Assembly (NCBI GenBank): GCA_036250225.1
Contig: JAPZLL010000019.1
Coordinates: 310,001 to 374,000 of the forward strand
DNA length: 64,000 nucleotides
Reading direction: 5' to 3'
Source of the DNA: Cercophora sp. LCS_1
Taxonomy: Eukaryota; Ascomycota; Sordariomycetes; Sordariales; Lasiosphaeriaceae
Positions 13,801-25,227 of the stretch are shown in pieces. Position numbers and translations under genes: made by a program. The notes under the pieces were generated by a model that saw only the letters and a list, made by a program, of their open reading frames with translations, was not told the DNA's origin and made no database searches. Every line of letters begins with the position of its first letter. Position 1 is the first letter of the stretch.

Positions 13801-16800
13801 CGTCCAACGGCGTACGAAGAGCACCTCCATTCGGCGACCGGTCGTGCTGCAGCCGTTATCGCCATTCATCCTCCCGTCTTTGGTTCGGCCATTTCACAAC
13901 CCGAACGGGACACAGGTCGTCGCAACTCGGCTCTCGACGATTTTTGCAGCTTCAATACCTGCACCCCTGGCAATCCCGTTGTTGCATTTACCAGGGTGTC
14001 ATGAAATGTTCTGAGCTCGTTCACCTACCCGAATCGAACCATCTCCGGCTGCCTCATCGTTCTGTTCCCACGGGTACATGAAAGCGAAACCCGCGTGTTA
14101 TTGCACTCCATCTAGAATATCGGGGCTGGTTCCACACGTTTTCTTGCTGAAAGCCGAGAAAACGTCACGGTGCTTCTCAGTTGCGAAACACGCACTGCCA
14201 GAGTGGACCAGTGCTGCCAACTCGATTGGTCTCTTGGGCACAGCACCAGCCACTCGAACACATGGTTTCCTATCAGTCCTCGCCAACCCCTCCCCTCTCG
14301 CAACATGGGCCGATAACGCCTACTGGCGGGGCTCGTATCAATGGTGTTTGTAGTCCGGAGCAAAGGGTTGAACATGACAGAGGGCTCAAGGATACACCAC
14401 AATCTCTGGGACGCAAGCATTCAATAACCCGTGCAGCACGTCACTGCGACCTCGTTCCCGCCCCCCTCGATTCTTAATTCTTCCGGAATTATTCTTCTGC
14501 TTCCTCCACCCGGAGGTCGACCTAACAGGCTGGGCTTGGGGGTCAAGTATCAGCCAAGCTTGCACGACGTTTACCGTCTAATCCACCCACGCAAGGAGCA
14601 TTGACGTGTTGCCATACCTTGACAGAGAAACGTGACGTGAGGTCAGCTCTCTGCCGACTGCCAGGACCTACAAGGGTGCTGGTGTGGCGTGGCTTGCTGG
14701 CTTCCTTTTTTTCTTTCTTTTTCCGTCTGCACGCAATGCCGTTGTCTCTACCAGGTATCGGCCCATGGCTGCTCCGCTCCCAACAACAGATAACTGCCCC
14801 TAGATTTTTGGCCAGGAACGGCGCAGACAAAACGGCCTCACTAACGGCGGTCACGCACGCGGGGGTTGTGGTTGCTGGCTGTCTGCCAGGGCTGTGCGCC
14901 TTTGATTGCGTGGAGCGGGTCAGGATGATAGCGCTCGCTTGTGCATCGGGCAGCATCCAGGCGAAGCGTTTTCTCGCTGTAATGGCACCCAACCCACGGG
15001 CAAAATGTCATATTCTGGGAGCGGCTTGAGAGCGGGAGGTCATGGCTCGGGGAAGCAGGAAGCATCTTCCGGCATGAAGAGGTGACGATCTGCTGGATGA
15101 TGCGCATCCTAGGGCCCTCTGCGACGAATGGGGCATGTTTCTGGATAAACTGCACAATGATTCCGAGACCCAACATCCGCAGGTGGCACGTCACAAGCGA
15201 AACGACTTACCCCGAGCAGCCGGTGAGCACAAAGGAAAATTTTTCTGTTGTCTTGTCCTTGGGTCAAATGCTCATGACGCGCTTTTCCCGCATATGCCAT
15301 GGGAGGGGCTTGGTTGCATGGCGTTGCGGTAGCTGTGTGTTGTCCCAAGTGTCTAATGCAAAGCACGCAGGGTTCAGGGCAGCGAATCCCGTCTTTCAAT
15401 GCTTCAGAATCACCGGCTCTTGCGCTCAAGACTCAGTTGGTCTTCAGCCCCCCCGGAGAATATTCTGTTCCGATCCATGGCATGGCATGGCATGCCCGCC
15501 GGCGGCATGCGCGTTCGAGTTTCTCAAGACTGTTTCCCGCCTCTGAGACCGGTGGAGTCGTCGGTCGGTTGAAATAGTCTGGCAAGGACGGCGAACGCAG
15601 GCCTGCCCTGCTGGATCCAACCCGACCAACGGCCGGCAGTGCTGAGCGCCGCGACTGGCGGTCAAGCTTCCTGTGTGTCGAATGGCCAAAGCCCTTCCGC
15701 CAAACCCACCGGGCTGTTGTCGAATCACCAAGAGCAAAAAGGGGCGAAGGCCTTGTTTTTCGCCCCTGCAGCACCCGACCAGACAGAGTCAGTCCTGCCA
15801 CAGCGGTGTACCCAAGGCGAGTGAGTTCAGCTTCCTTGCGCTCTCCAGAAGCCCACCCAGGGCCGGTCAGTCCGCACTGGCAGTCAGTCATGTAACGAGA
15901 TAAGCTGATACCAAGTTCCGACAGCGGACTTGCCTGCGTCAACGAGCGCACCTATCGCTGTGCGGTATCCGTCGTGGCAAGTGCCCGGCGACACACATGA
16001 TGACCAGCGCCATGCGCCGTCGGTCTCGTCGCCGAGACAGATGCAATGGCTGACGGTGGACTCACAATCAGCGTGTGGCGAGTTGAGTCCCCCACTGGCA
16101 AGCATCCTCGGCCCTGGTCCAAGACGCCGACAATGACGACGGAAAGGGGGATCCTTTCCCCGGCAGACGGTCCTGTTACCTCATGGAGGGCATCATCTGA
16201 CTAACAACAAGCCTCGACGGTCACGGGGGAGCCGAAAGCCTGTTGATGGTCAGGTTAGGCGCTCCAGTTGCGCCATCTGGTTGGCCCCGATGGAACTGCC
16301 GTCAAAAGTGTCGAGCGCCTTCTGTTCCTGTTATTACTGTTCTCAGCACACGGGGCCACGGGGCGTCTCGGCTTCCCTCGCTCGGCTGGCCCCAAGCCCC
16401 CTGGCTTGCCTGTGGCCTCTGGCCTCTCTCGTCTCTCGTCTCGCGCCTCTGCGACACGATCATCGCCACTTCCAGGCCCTGTCGGCGAGTTTCGATTGCT
16501 TGCTTGCCTCGATTGTTAATCGATACCCCGCTCGTCTCCAAGGGCCTAGGCCTGCTCGGCAAGGTCCTGGCAGCTGCGCAACAGTCGATCAATCACAACA
16601 GCGTCTGCCTGCTGTGTCGGGGAGGGACTTGTGAGATACAAGGCGGACGCGGCATCTCCTCGAGTGTAGGGAGCTGCTGTGGGGAGCGGGACAAGCGGCC
16701 GGACACGAGAAGCTGCGGAGTAAGCCACTTTGAGGGCGCCGTTTGGCGTGTCGGGACCGACCTGGGCTGGTCGGTTTCTTGTTCCGTCGCGAAGGACGGT

Positions 16801-19800
16801 GACGTTTATCGGTTCCACGATCGGGGCGGTCCATCACTCGACTTTTCTTTGCCCTTCTGCCACGTCTCCTTGCTGGTCTGCTGGTATAAAGAGATGCCCG
16901 CTCGTCGTTCTGAAAACCCTGTTTTTTTTTTCGCCCACGGGCGAGCTACCCCTGATTTTGCTCAAGCCGCACAGCTAGGTCTGGTCGATTGCTTCAGCTC
17001 CTCCAACCTATCCCAGCCCATCCATCGGTGCCGAACGAAGCAAGAGGGCGACCCACCCCTACCATAGCCCAAACCCCTCACCCACAAGAGGACTATCATA
17101 GGACCCGAGAGGGGTTGATGGAGACGAGAAGCGTTTTGCTGCCGGTCGGCCGTCGTCATGGCTCCGTCGGCGTTTTGCTTTTTTTTCCCCCTCACAACGA
17201 ACAAGGCCTTTGATCCTGGTATGTGCCTGATCATAGGCTCCTCGCGGCGGGAGGCTTCGTTGCCCACACACCCCCATCCACCATGATCATCTGCAACGAC
17301 CATCACACATCTCTGCGCCGTCCGAGCAGACAAAGGACCCTATCACAGGCTGGGGGACCATGTGCCGGCATTTCCTAGCTTCACTCGGTCGAAGCATTCA
17401 CACACGCCCCTCGAGTTGGAGAAACCTGGTTGGCTAGCTAACCCTCCTTTACTTTTCCTCACTAGGGACTACCCTTGTTCAGAGGGATAGATGGCCAAGA
17501 CGGGCGGAGCGGCCCTTCCCATTATTCGACCGTCTTTTGCCTGGAGCGGATAGGGCGGTTAGTGGGGATTTGAAGACCCTTGGGGTCTTTGGGTGGACGG
17601 GACGGCTAGGCCTGGCACCAGGTGGGTTGACGTGATTTTGGGGGTCCATGAAGCGAGTTTCGGACACTAGGTAACTGGTGAGACATGGGGAGCCTTGCTT
17701 GATGCGGCCGGGTTTGAATTGGGAGGGGCGTGTGCGTGTTGATTTGCCCTGTGGTTGTTGTCATTGTTGTGATGAGAAGAGGTAGGTACTGGTACCGGTA
17801 CATGAGAGCTTCTGGGCTTCGAATCAGGAGATGGGATGCCCTGCCCTCCGCACAGTGTTGAGAACGGGCCTGTTGGAGGCCGAAGGTGAGTTTATTCGCT
17901 TTATCATGGACATTCTGCAAGACACAAGGTTGCGAGTGATGCATGTCCGAGGAGGAGAGAGACGACCATATCTCTGCGGTCGATCTGCCTCTCAAGTGGT
18001 GGATATTTTCTGACAGTTTTTGGGTCGAGTGTGATCTGGCCTGCGTTGCTTTTCGTCAAGTGGGAAAAAGATAATCATTACCATTATTATTCGTAGATGA
18101 ACCGAGTCATTTTTCTCTTCTTCTTGGTTTGATATTGGTATTGTGAGTTTACACCACTCTGGTGGACCGTGACGAGTATAGAAGCGCGTATGTGTGTGAG
18201 TGAACATGTGAGCCAACCCCTTTTTTTCGGGAAAACAACCTAGAATTTTCCGAGCCAGCCGAACTGGCCGTCCCTTGTCAGACGAATGGGATTTGAATCT
18301 GCAGACAGCTGGTCGCAAGAATTCTTTGGGATTCCGAACAGCTGTCATAAGGTATTTTGAGGGTTCAAAGGATTCATCATGTCATGGGAGACGAGCGGGA
18401 AGGCATGGTTTCGGCACAGCGTGTTATCAACTTGCCTGTTTGAGCAGCTGATAGTAAGACGGCGCCGAGTTTGCTCTTGTGAGGAAAAAAAAAAAAAAAA
18501 CACACTTTGGGGGCACACAACTCGCTTGCAAGCCAACCGGATGTGTTGCTTGCCGTGCCATGATCATGCAAAATGATGACGGAGGGTGTGTGTTGTCTGA
18601 GAAGAGGTGGAATTTTGATGATGTGTCATGGCTGTATCGTATCTCAGAGTGTAGAGTGTGGTCAAGGCGTGAGAGAAATAATGACATTGTTAGGGGTTCT
18701 GCTGTAACTGCTATATTGGGCAAGGTGAGGGGGCAGAGGAGGTTCGAGAGCGAATCTCGTGATTCGTCGGCTGCAGGAGCAGAGATGCCGCAGTGAGGGG
18801 GCATCACGTTCATCGCAGGTCAATGGGAGTGTGCATTTCCCCTCACCTTGTCGTAAGAGATGTATGGCTTTCTATTGGGAACTTTGGAACGGGACGAGCA
18901 GTTATGCTACGGACTAGTCAACTAGCGTTGTGATGGTAATGCACCTGTTGAGACACCGTGTTTGGCATCTTGGGCAAGCGATTGGTGCTTGGGTCGGCCG
19001 TTGGGGCCTATGAGATCTGGGGAAGAGGGGATGGTGGCGAATCGAGAAGGAGGTAAGCAGCACCCGCTCGGGTGCAAGGCTCCCGGATAACAGGCTGGTG
19101 ACAGGAAACGTCGTCCACGGAATCCAGCTGTCGCTGCTTCAGGTCCTCGACACTCGACAATCCCTTGATGAAGGTTGGGGAAAAGATTGTAAAATGTTTC
19201 AGTTATAGCATTCGTGACTTTGATTGGGGCTTTCAAAAGCCTCGAAATCTCGGCTATGACCCCTTTGCGAGAAATCAGCGGTGTGAAGGTAGCGGTCGAC
19301 GTCTTTTCCTGTCCGGGGCTTGGCTCTTGGGTTCACGAGAGATGGCTCCACGTCCCAGACGGGCGGACGGCAGGGAATAGATAGCCGGAATGCAGCGACA
19401 TAATATCGGCGTGCTATGTTTGCAAGTGGTTCCAGGTCGCAAGCGAAAGAGCCTCAGATAAAGAGCGTGATCCGTCTCTGGGCTGTTGGGCTTTTTACAA
19501 AGGCGCGGGGGAGAGCGGTGACCTTGCGGGCCGCCTTTTACACACCGACGATATGCATCGACGGCCTGTCTGCGTTATCAGACAGACAGGCTCTAGCGAG
19601 ACATCGCCACCAGGCAGGGCTCTCGGCACGCGCAAGAAGTGTAGTTAGCCTGCTTTTTTGGCCTCTGAACGGAGCCGTGTCGATGGGACATGCATCTGGC
19701 GTTTCGTATCAGGCTGGGCGCCGCATCTTGTTGTTGTTGATTGACGGCCGTGGATTCGCGGCCTCGTCCATTGTTGTGGTCGAGGGAAGCAAAGGGGGTC

Positions 19801-20422
19801 TGAGCCATTTTAACTCTGATCGCCCGCCCCCCAATCATTTCGATGCTGGGTCGTGCATTCCAGGCCCGGCGCGCCGCTTGGAGGGGAAGGCTCGAAGGAA
19901 CTGCCCCACCGCTCTCAGGCCACAGCACATGCTCCAGTCAAGGGGCACTAGGAATGAGGCTGAATCAGTGGTGAGCGGGCTGTTTGCCTGGTTGCAGTGC
20001 TTGGTTGCTTGGTTGCTTGGTGCTTGGTGTTGGAAACAACAACGGCACCGCTGCGAACCTCGCCTTCAGATTCGTCATCCACCGCGCATCGCCCCCGACA
20101 CTGTCTAACTGTCGCATCTTTGCGGTCGCAACACATTGTCCCTCGCAACACCGCCTTCGTCTGCAATTGTCGGATGGCACGGGCGAAAAACACGGTCCAA
20201 GTCGGCATTTTCGTGCGAGCCGGGTTTTGCTGCAGCACCAGATGCATCCGAACTGGCGGTCTCGCCTCCCCGCTTGTCGTGCGTGATACGGGCGGACAGC
20301 CGTTTCCAGGTTCCCCGCTCCCGCCATTTCCGTCGCAGCCGACAACCTCATCTTGACCTCGCTCCCCCCTCCAGCCCCTCCGGGCATTTTCTCGATTGCC
20401 CTGCGTCGTGCCCTCGACTGCA
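7848..20422. other. 12.6 kb gene-poor stretch
   Basis: I find no supported gene in 12.6 kb. Open frames of 100-275 codons occur on both strands (longest 16243-17067, +). They overlap each other, lack recognisable motifs and cannot be joined by good splice sites into a family I know. Base composition does not look AT-rich, so this is not an obvious RIP-degraded repeat island. Simple features are a 16-A tract at 18485-18500, a 10-T tract at 16922-16931, TAGGTACC-like motifs (8764-8803, 17780-17805) and a degenerate GGTTGCTT run at 19988-20025. The right end contains the 5' leader and promoter of the gene at 20423. Confidence 0.6.
18485..18500. repeat. Poly(A) tract, 16 A
   Basis: Run of 16 A on the + strand inside the long gene-poor stretch, followed by CACACTT. 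I see no coding segment next to it that would suggest a processed copy. Confidence 0.9.
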
Positions 20423-21901
20423 ATGGCAACCTATGGCAGCCACGGCGCGGGCGGCGCCCCGAACAAGATCACCAAGCAACGCGCCAAGATCCAGGTGGTC
20501 AAGCCCATCCTCAAGAAGCTGTCGCACTCGGAAAAGAACTCGCTGGACCTGGATCGCGGGTGGGAGGAGCAGGTGGTCGAGCAGCTGGGACACCCGGTAT
20601 GGGGCGGAAACTACGGGTCGCGCTCCAACTCTACGAAAGATGTTAGCTTTGCCATTGCCGGGCCATTTGCGGCAAGCGACACCAGCAACGGCGGCGCTGG
20701 AGGGGCAGCAAACGCCAGCGGCGGCAATGCTCGAGGAAAGTTCCAGCACGGCCGGTCGGCATCGCAAGCTTCGACAGGAAGCACTTCGCGCGGCGTCTTT
20801 GTGCATCCTTTTCAGCAGACCCCGCGGACGTCGACGCCGCCCATCTCGTATGCCAATTCACTGGCATCATTCGACAATGCTGCCAGGGACTACTCCCCCA
20901 CCATCACCGAAAACGAAGACGACGAGGTGACGGTCGCGCACCAGCACCAGCAACACGCGATCCATCACCCCCCGCCGACGCACTCGCAGTCCAACATCCG
21001 CAGGCCCTCACTTGCCAGCCAGCGGACTGCCTCCTTCTCCGACATCACCGCCCCGGCTGGTCCCCTTCGTATCAATACGGGGCGATCCACTCCGGCCACC
21101 GCCTCGCGGCTAGCACACGGAAGCCTGACGAGTGCAGCAAGCCACTCAGATTTACACCTCAACCTGGCACTAGACTCCCCAAGCGGCATTGCCCCACCCT
21201 CCATCTCCTCGCCCACCGCCTCCGTCTCCACGGCTCCCATGTCTCCCCTACGTAGCTCTCTTGATATCGGCTTCCCGCGCTTGCGAAGTCGCTCCGAGCT
21301 CGACACGGCCTCGCGCGCCGAGCATATCCGGGCTGCCCGCCGCAAGTTTGAAGAGCGCGAACGTGTCAAGACGGAAAAGTATGACCGTGAAATGATCCGC
21401 AAACGGGAACGCCGCGATGCAAAGCAAGCTAGCCGGGTGGAAAAGGAATCCAGAAAGGGCAGCATGAGCGATATTGACCGTCCACAGCAAACTAGTCAGA
21501 CGCAGCGCCCTGCGGCATCAAGGAAAACTACACCTACAAATGTCTCTTCAGTCTCGGCACCTGCTGTATCAAACCTTGGTGGATCGGGGGGGCTGAGCTT
21601 GGGGAAGGGCTTTTGGACGGGAAATTCGTCAAGAGACGCACTCGCTGGCTACGGCAGGCACGAGGAGATCACAGGCGAGAAGCAACCGATGGATTTCGCG
21701 AGCCGGCAGTACGAGAGCGTTCCCGCAGGCCAGACAGCACCACCGGCGTTTGGGCCAGCACCGCTAGGCCGAGTCCACGATGTGCGGTTCGAGCAGGCTC
21801 GACCGAGGCGAGGAAGCAATGCCAAGAAAAAGACGCAGACCTACTGGCAAGGATTCATATTATGGTTGAGGACCAAGATTCTGCGCATGAGTGGCAAGTA
21901 A
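20423..21901 (+). CDS. Unknown low-complexity protein with charged helix and basic C-terminus
   Basis: Single exon of 492 residues from ATG 20423, chosen because MATYGSHGAGG begins a coding-like stretch and earlier in-frame codons lack ATG. I do not recognise a named family. The N-terminal ~60 residues are the best candidate for a conserved block (ITKQRAKIQVVKPILKK, then a lysine/acid-rich segment ending GWEEQVVEQLGHPVWGGNYG). The middle is Ser/Thr/Pro/Gly/His-rich and likely disordered. Residues around 305-355 form a strongly charged predicted helix (ARRKFEERERVKTEKYDREM and following Arg/Lys/Glu). The end is a basic, tryptophan-containing amphipathic segment (TYWQGFILWLRTKILRMSGK) that could touch a membrane or partner; this is inference. 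Its upstream neighbour is the 12.6 kb gene-poor stretch. Length, consistent codon choice and absence of stops support a real gene; its function is unknown. Confidence 0.8.
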   Translation: MATYGSHGAGGAPNKITKQRAKIQVVKPILKKLSHSEKNSLDLDRGWEEQVVEQLGHPVWGGNYGSRSNSTKDVSFAIAGPFAASDTSNGGAGGAANASGGNARGKFQHGRSASQASTGSTSRGVFVHPFQQTPRTSTPPISYANSLASFDNAARDYSPTITENEDDEVTVAHQHQQHAIHHPPPTHSQSNIRRPSLASQRTASFSDITAPAGPLRINTGRSTPATASRLAHGSLTSAASHSDLHLNLALDSPSGIAPPSISSPTASVSTAPMSPLRSSLDIGFPRLRSRSELDTASRAEHIRAARRKFEERERVKTEKYDREMIRKRERRDAKQASRVEKESRKGSMSDIDRPQQTSQTQRPAASRKTTPTNVSSVSAPAVSNLGGSGGLSLGKGFWTGNSSRDALAGYGRHEEITGEKQPMDFASRQYESVPAGQTAPPAFGPAPLGRVHDVRFEQARPRRGSNAKKKTQTYWQGFILWLRTKILRMSGK

Positions 21902-23017
21902 AAAGGTCTGGCACGTGAGACGCGGCAATGCAACGAATTGGCAGCATGCCAATATGGCTGGATTCCGGATTCCTGGACAGACTCGTTTTCATTCAGATGA
22001 TGATCGTTCTGGCAACTTTTCCTTGAAACTCATACTTAGACCCCGGTGCTTCTTTTAGGGAGCGGGCGTACTTGGAGAGAGAGAGCAGCGGACGGACGGA
22101 CAGATATGGACAACGGTCAACGACAGGGCACAAATATGGCACGGCAAAGAAACATGATACCAGACCATGATGTTATGACTGCATTTTTTTCTCTCGTTTA
22201 TGGACGGGCGGCGGTGGGGATAGCATTATACGAAGCACCTCACAGGGCTGGTTCAACAAGACTGGGGACGTGGAATCTGGGATTTGCGATTTCTGGAGCT
22301 ACGGTCTGGGTTTTGCAACGGGGCTTGGATGGGCCCTGCGGTCGTGAATTGGCGTTTTGGGACCCCCTTTCTCGGACGAGAGAGGGCCGGTTTTGTTTTG
22401 GTTTGAGAGATTTGGTATGAAGCCGTTATCTGATTTTGGTATTTTTCGTTTCCCTCCCTGGAGCATTCATCGCCATCAAATGCGATTTGACGGGGATCGT
22501 CACCCCTGACATTGCTGTTCGGCATTTGCCGTGTCTCAATGGCACTCACGGGAATTTTGCGGGGGAACGTGCACTTGTTGACAGGCAGAGCTGAATTCAA
22601 AAATGCAGTGAACCGTCAGAGGCTATTTGCATCAAAGTTGTTTGCATCAGATTACAGTGACATCGGCTGTGTTGTTTGCCTTTGTTCTATGCTGTTGGAT
22701 TCCGGACGACGGCACAGGTCGCAGCAAAAGCGAGGCGGGGTGAGGCGCGGCCCCGTTCCGTTGCTCCCCAGTAAGCTCGCTCGCTGTCATTCCCATCTCA
22801 CCTCGGCTTCTTGCGCTCGCTATCTCGATTGCGCCCGATCCCTGGTCGATGAACTGTTCATTTCCGTGCAAGCCGCATCTCACCCTGCTTGACCGTTGAC
22901 CTTTTTTCTTTGCTGCTGCATATGTTCTTTTGAGATTGTTTCTTGATAGGAAACGTCGTGTTTTTAGCTCGCAACCTCGCCTGCACGCAGCGCGCGAAAA
23001 GCAAAAGCACCGGCGGA
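21902..23017. other. Intergenic, no gene seen
   Basis: 1.1 kb between two plus-strand genes, holding the 3' end of the unknown protein gene and the promoter of the amidase. Short open frames (up to 128 codons) show no family features. Confidence 0.6.
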
Positions 23018-24975
23018 ATGGCGGCCACAGCACCTGCGACCCGGCGATTCGTCAATCACCCTGGCGTAAAGGAAGCCTCGGCTGACGCGCTGCGGTACGC
23101 GCCTGATGAGGACCAGAACCCTTCGCTGAGGGGATTGCCGCTTCTTATTGCGTCGTCAATGTATGTGTTGTTGTTATTTTTGAGAGTGTTCATGAAAAAC
23201 AGTGTGATATTGATTCAATCGGTAGTGTTTTGAGAACCAAATGGCTGCAGGGCTTTCTTTGGGGCAACGCCAAGTTCGGCGAGCCGAAAAATACGCCTGG
23301 GCTAGAGAATGAGAATTGGCGGCTGCAGGTGGGTTTATCTTGTCATACGTGGTACGGCGAGTTCCGTTATTGACGAGCAGGACAGCCGAATGTTATTCCC
23401 CTGGCCGAGGGGCCTTCGTCGCAGAAGATGCTGGAGATCGGGCCGGAGTTGCAGCTGCCACAGCCGGAGAACCTGCCCGGCAGGTTTTACTCGGTTGCCG
23501 ATTATCACGGCTTGTATAGTCGCGGGGAGGCGACGCCGTTGCAGGTTGTTGAGGCGCTGTTGCCCTTGATTCGTCGTGATGTCGAGCCGAGGTCGAAGTA
23601 TGCGGTTGCTTGGCTGCAGACGGATGCCGATGAGGTGTTGGCGGCTGCGAAGGCCTCAACCGCCAGGTGGGCCGCGAGGGAGCCTTTGGGAATATTGGAT
23701 GGTGTGCCGTTTGGCGTGAAGGATGATATTGATGTCAAGGGGTTTGTGAGCACCATGGCCATGAAGGTTGACAAGCGGGAACCGTACTTCACCAAGCCTG
23801 CCACAGAGACCATCTGGCCGGTAACGAAGTTGCAAGAGGCTGGTGCAATCATGATCGGGAAGATGAACCAGCATGAGATTGGCATGGATACCACAGGTTG
23901 CAACGTGGTAACTGGGACCGCAACAAACTGGTACAGCAAATCTTATTACCCTGGCGGTTCATCCTCTGGCGCAGGCTCCGCTCTCTGCGCCGGCATTGTG
24001 CCCATCGCCATCGGCACCGACGCCGGCGGTAGCTGCCGCATCCCCCCCGCGTTCTGCGGCGTCTACGGGCTCAAGGTTACACACGGCCGGCTTTGCACGC
24101 GCAACTCGTCCGTGTGCGTCCTCGCACCCATGACTTCAACAGCCGCCGATCTCGCCATTGCCTACCGCTTCGCATCTCAACCCAACCCCTCTGACGTGGA
24201 CCAATCCCTCTTTGCGACGTCGATACCCCCATCGCCATCCGCCAAGAAACACCTAGGTGTTTGTCGCGAATGGATTGCCCGCGCTGATCCCGACGTCCGT
24301 GCTGCCTTCGACGAAGCCGTCGCCCATCTCACCTCGCCCCGCGTCGGCTATGAGGTCGTTGACATCCAGCTCCCTCATCTGCGCCAAGGGCAGCTTGCCC
24401 ACGCAGCAACCTGCTTGACTGAAGCCGCGGACGGCGCCTACTCGCGTGTGGAGAATCCAGCGAATATGTTCCGCCCCTTGACAGCCCCGAACAAGATGCT
24501 CATCGCTATCGGTGCGCAGACGCCGGCGACGGACTATCTCAAGTACGGACAAATCAGACAGGTCATAATGGCCCATCTAGCGTCGCTGTATCAGAAGTAC
24601 CCCGGGCTACTGGTGCTGACACCCACAACGCCGGCGGCAGGATGGCCCATTACGCCGGGAGATGAAAAGTATGGGTTGCAGGACGGGAACAGAGCGGTTG
24701 CAAACATGACGTATGTGTGGCTGGCAAATTATAGCGGGTGTCCGGCCGTGACATGCCCGGCTGGCTATGTGCAGCCCAAGGACGGGCGGGATGGCATCTT
24801 GCCAGTGGGGCTGATGGCCATGGGCGAGTGGGGGGCTGAGGAGCAATTGTTGGGTTTCGCAAGAGAGGTTGAGGGCTATGTGAGTGAGGTTTACCCTGGC
24901 GGAAGGAGGAGGCCCGAGGAGTGGGCGGATGTGGTGGGGATTGTGAAGGGCGAGGGGGAGGGAGAAGCAAAGTGA
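23018..24975 (+). CDS. Amidase-signature hydrolase (GatA/FAAH-like)
   Basis: Three exons, 23018-23160, 23226-23328 and 23386-24975, give 611 residues. The first two exons are inferred from a coding-like reading, WLQGFLWGNAKFGEPKNTPG, which joins in frame to NWRLQ then PNVIPLAEGP. The amidase-signature core is clear: GVPFGVKDDID supplies the catalytic lysine (about K194), GGSSSGAGSA the cis-serine, and GTDAGGSCRIPPAFCG the nucleophilic serine (about S298). The family hydrolyses amide bonds through a Ser-cisSer-Lys triad. Fungal members of about 600 residues act on small amides or are uncharacterised; this is not the mitochondrial GatA by length and N-terminus, which is inference. The first intron's 3' site could also be GAG at 23233 or CAG at 23250. 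TAG at 23225 is preferred because it keeps frame and a 65-bp length. Confidence 0.88.
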
Positions 24976-25227
24976 TGCTTTGAAATGGGAGATTGCACGG
25001 TAATTCATGAACGTATAGCAGGCAATAGGTTTGAACCATGATAAGGAGAAGGGGGGCTTTGGGAGGAAGATAAACATGTTCCATTGCATCTTGCACAGTG
25101 CGCTGCACGGTTTCCGTAAGCCAAACACTGTGGAGCCGTTGGACTCCGGCGTGTTTGAGACGGAACCCGCGCAACTTCGTCCTGGCCCAAATCGTACCAC
25201 GACAAACAATGCAAACACAAATGCAAA

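Noticed and set aside
16243..17067. Open frame of 274 codons on the + strand
   Set aside because: No family motif, Cys/Ser/Arg-rich random composition, overlapping open frames in other frames, and no exon partners with good splice sites.
18260..18360. Possible tRNA on the - strand (GATTCAAATCCCA with an upstream GACAGCTGTTC)
   Set aside because: The T-stem does not pair and no D-arm or anticodon stem can be drawn.
23161..23250. Alternative amidase intron 1 ending at CAG 23250
   Set aside because: It leaves the downstream conserved reading out of frame with exon 1; TAG at 23225 keeps frame.
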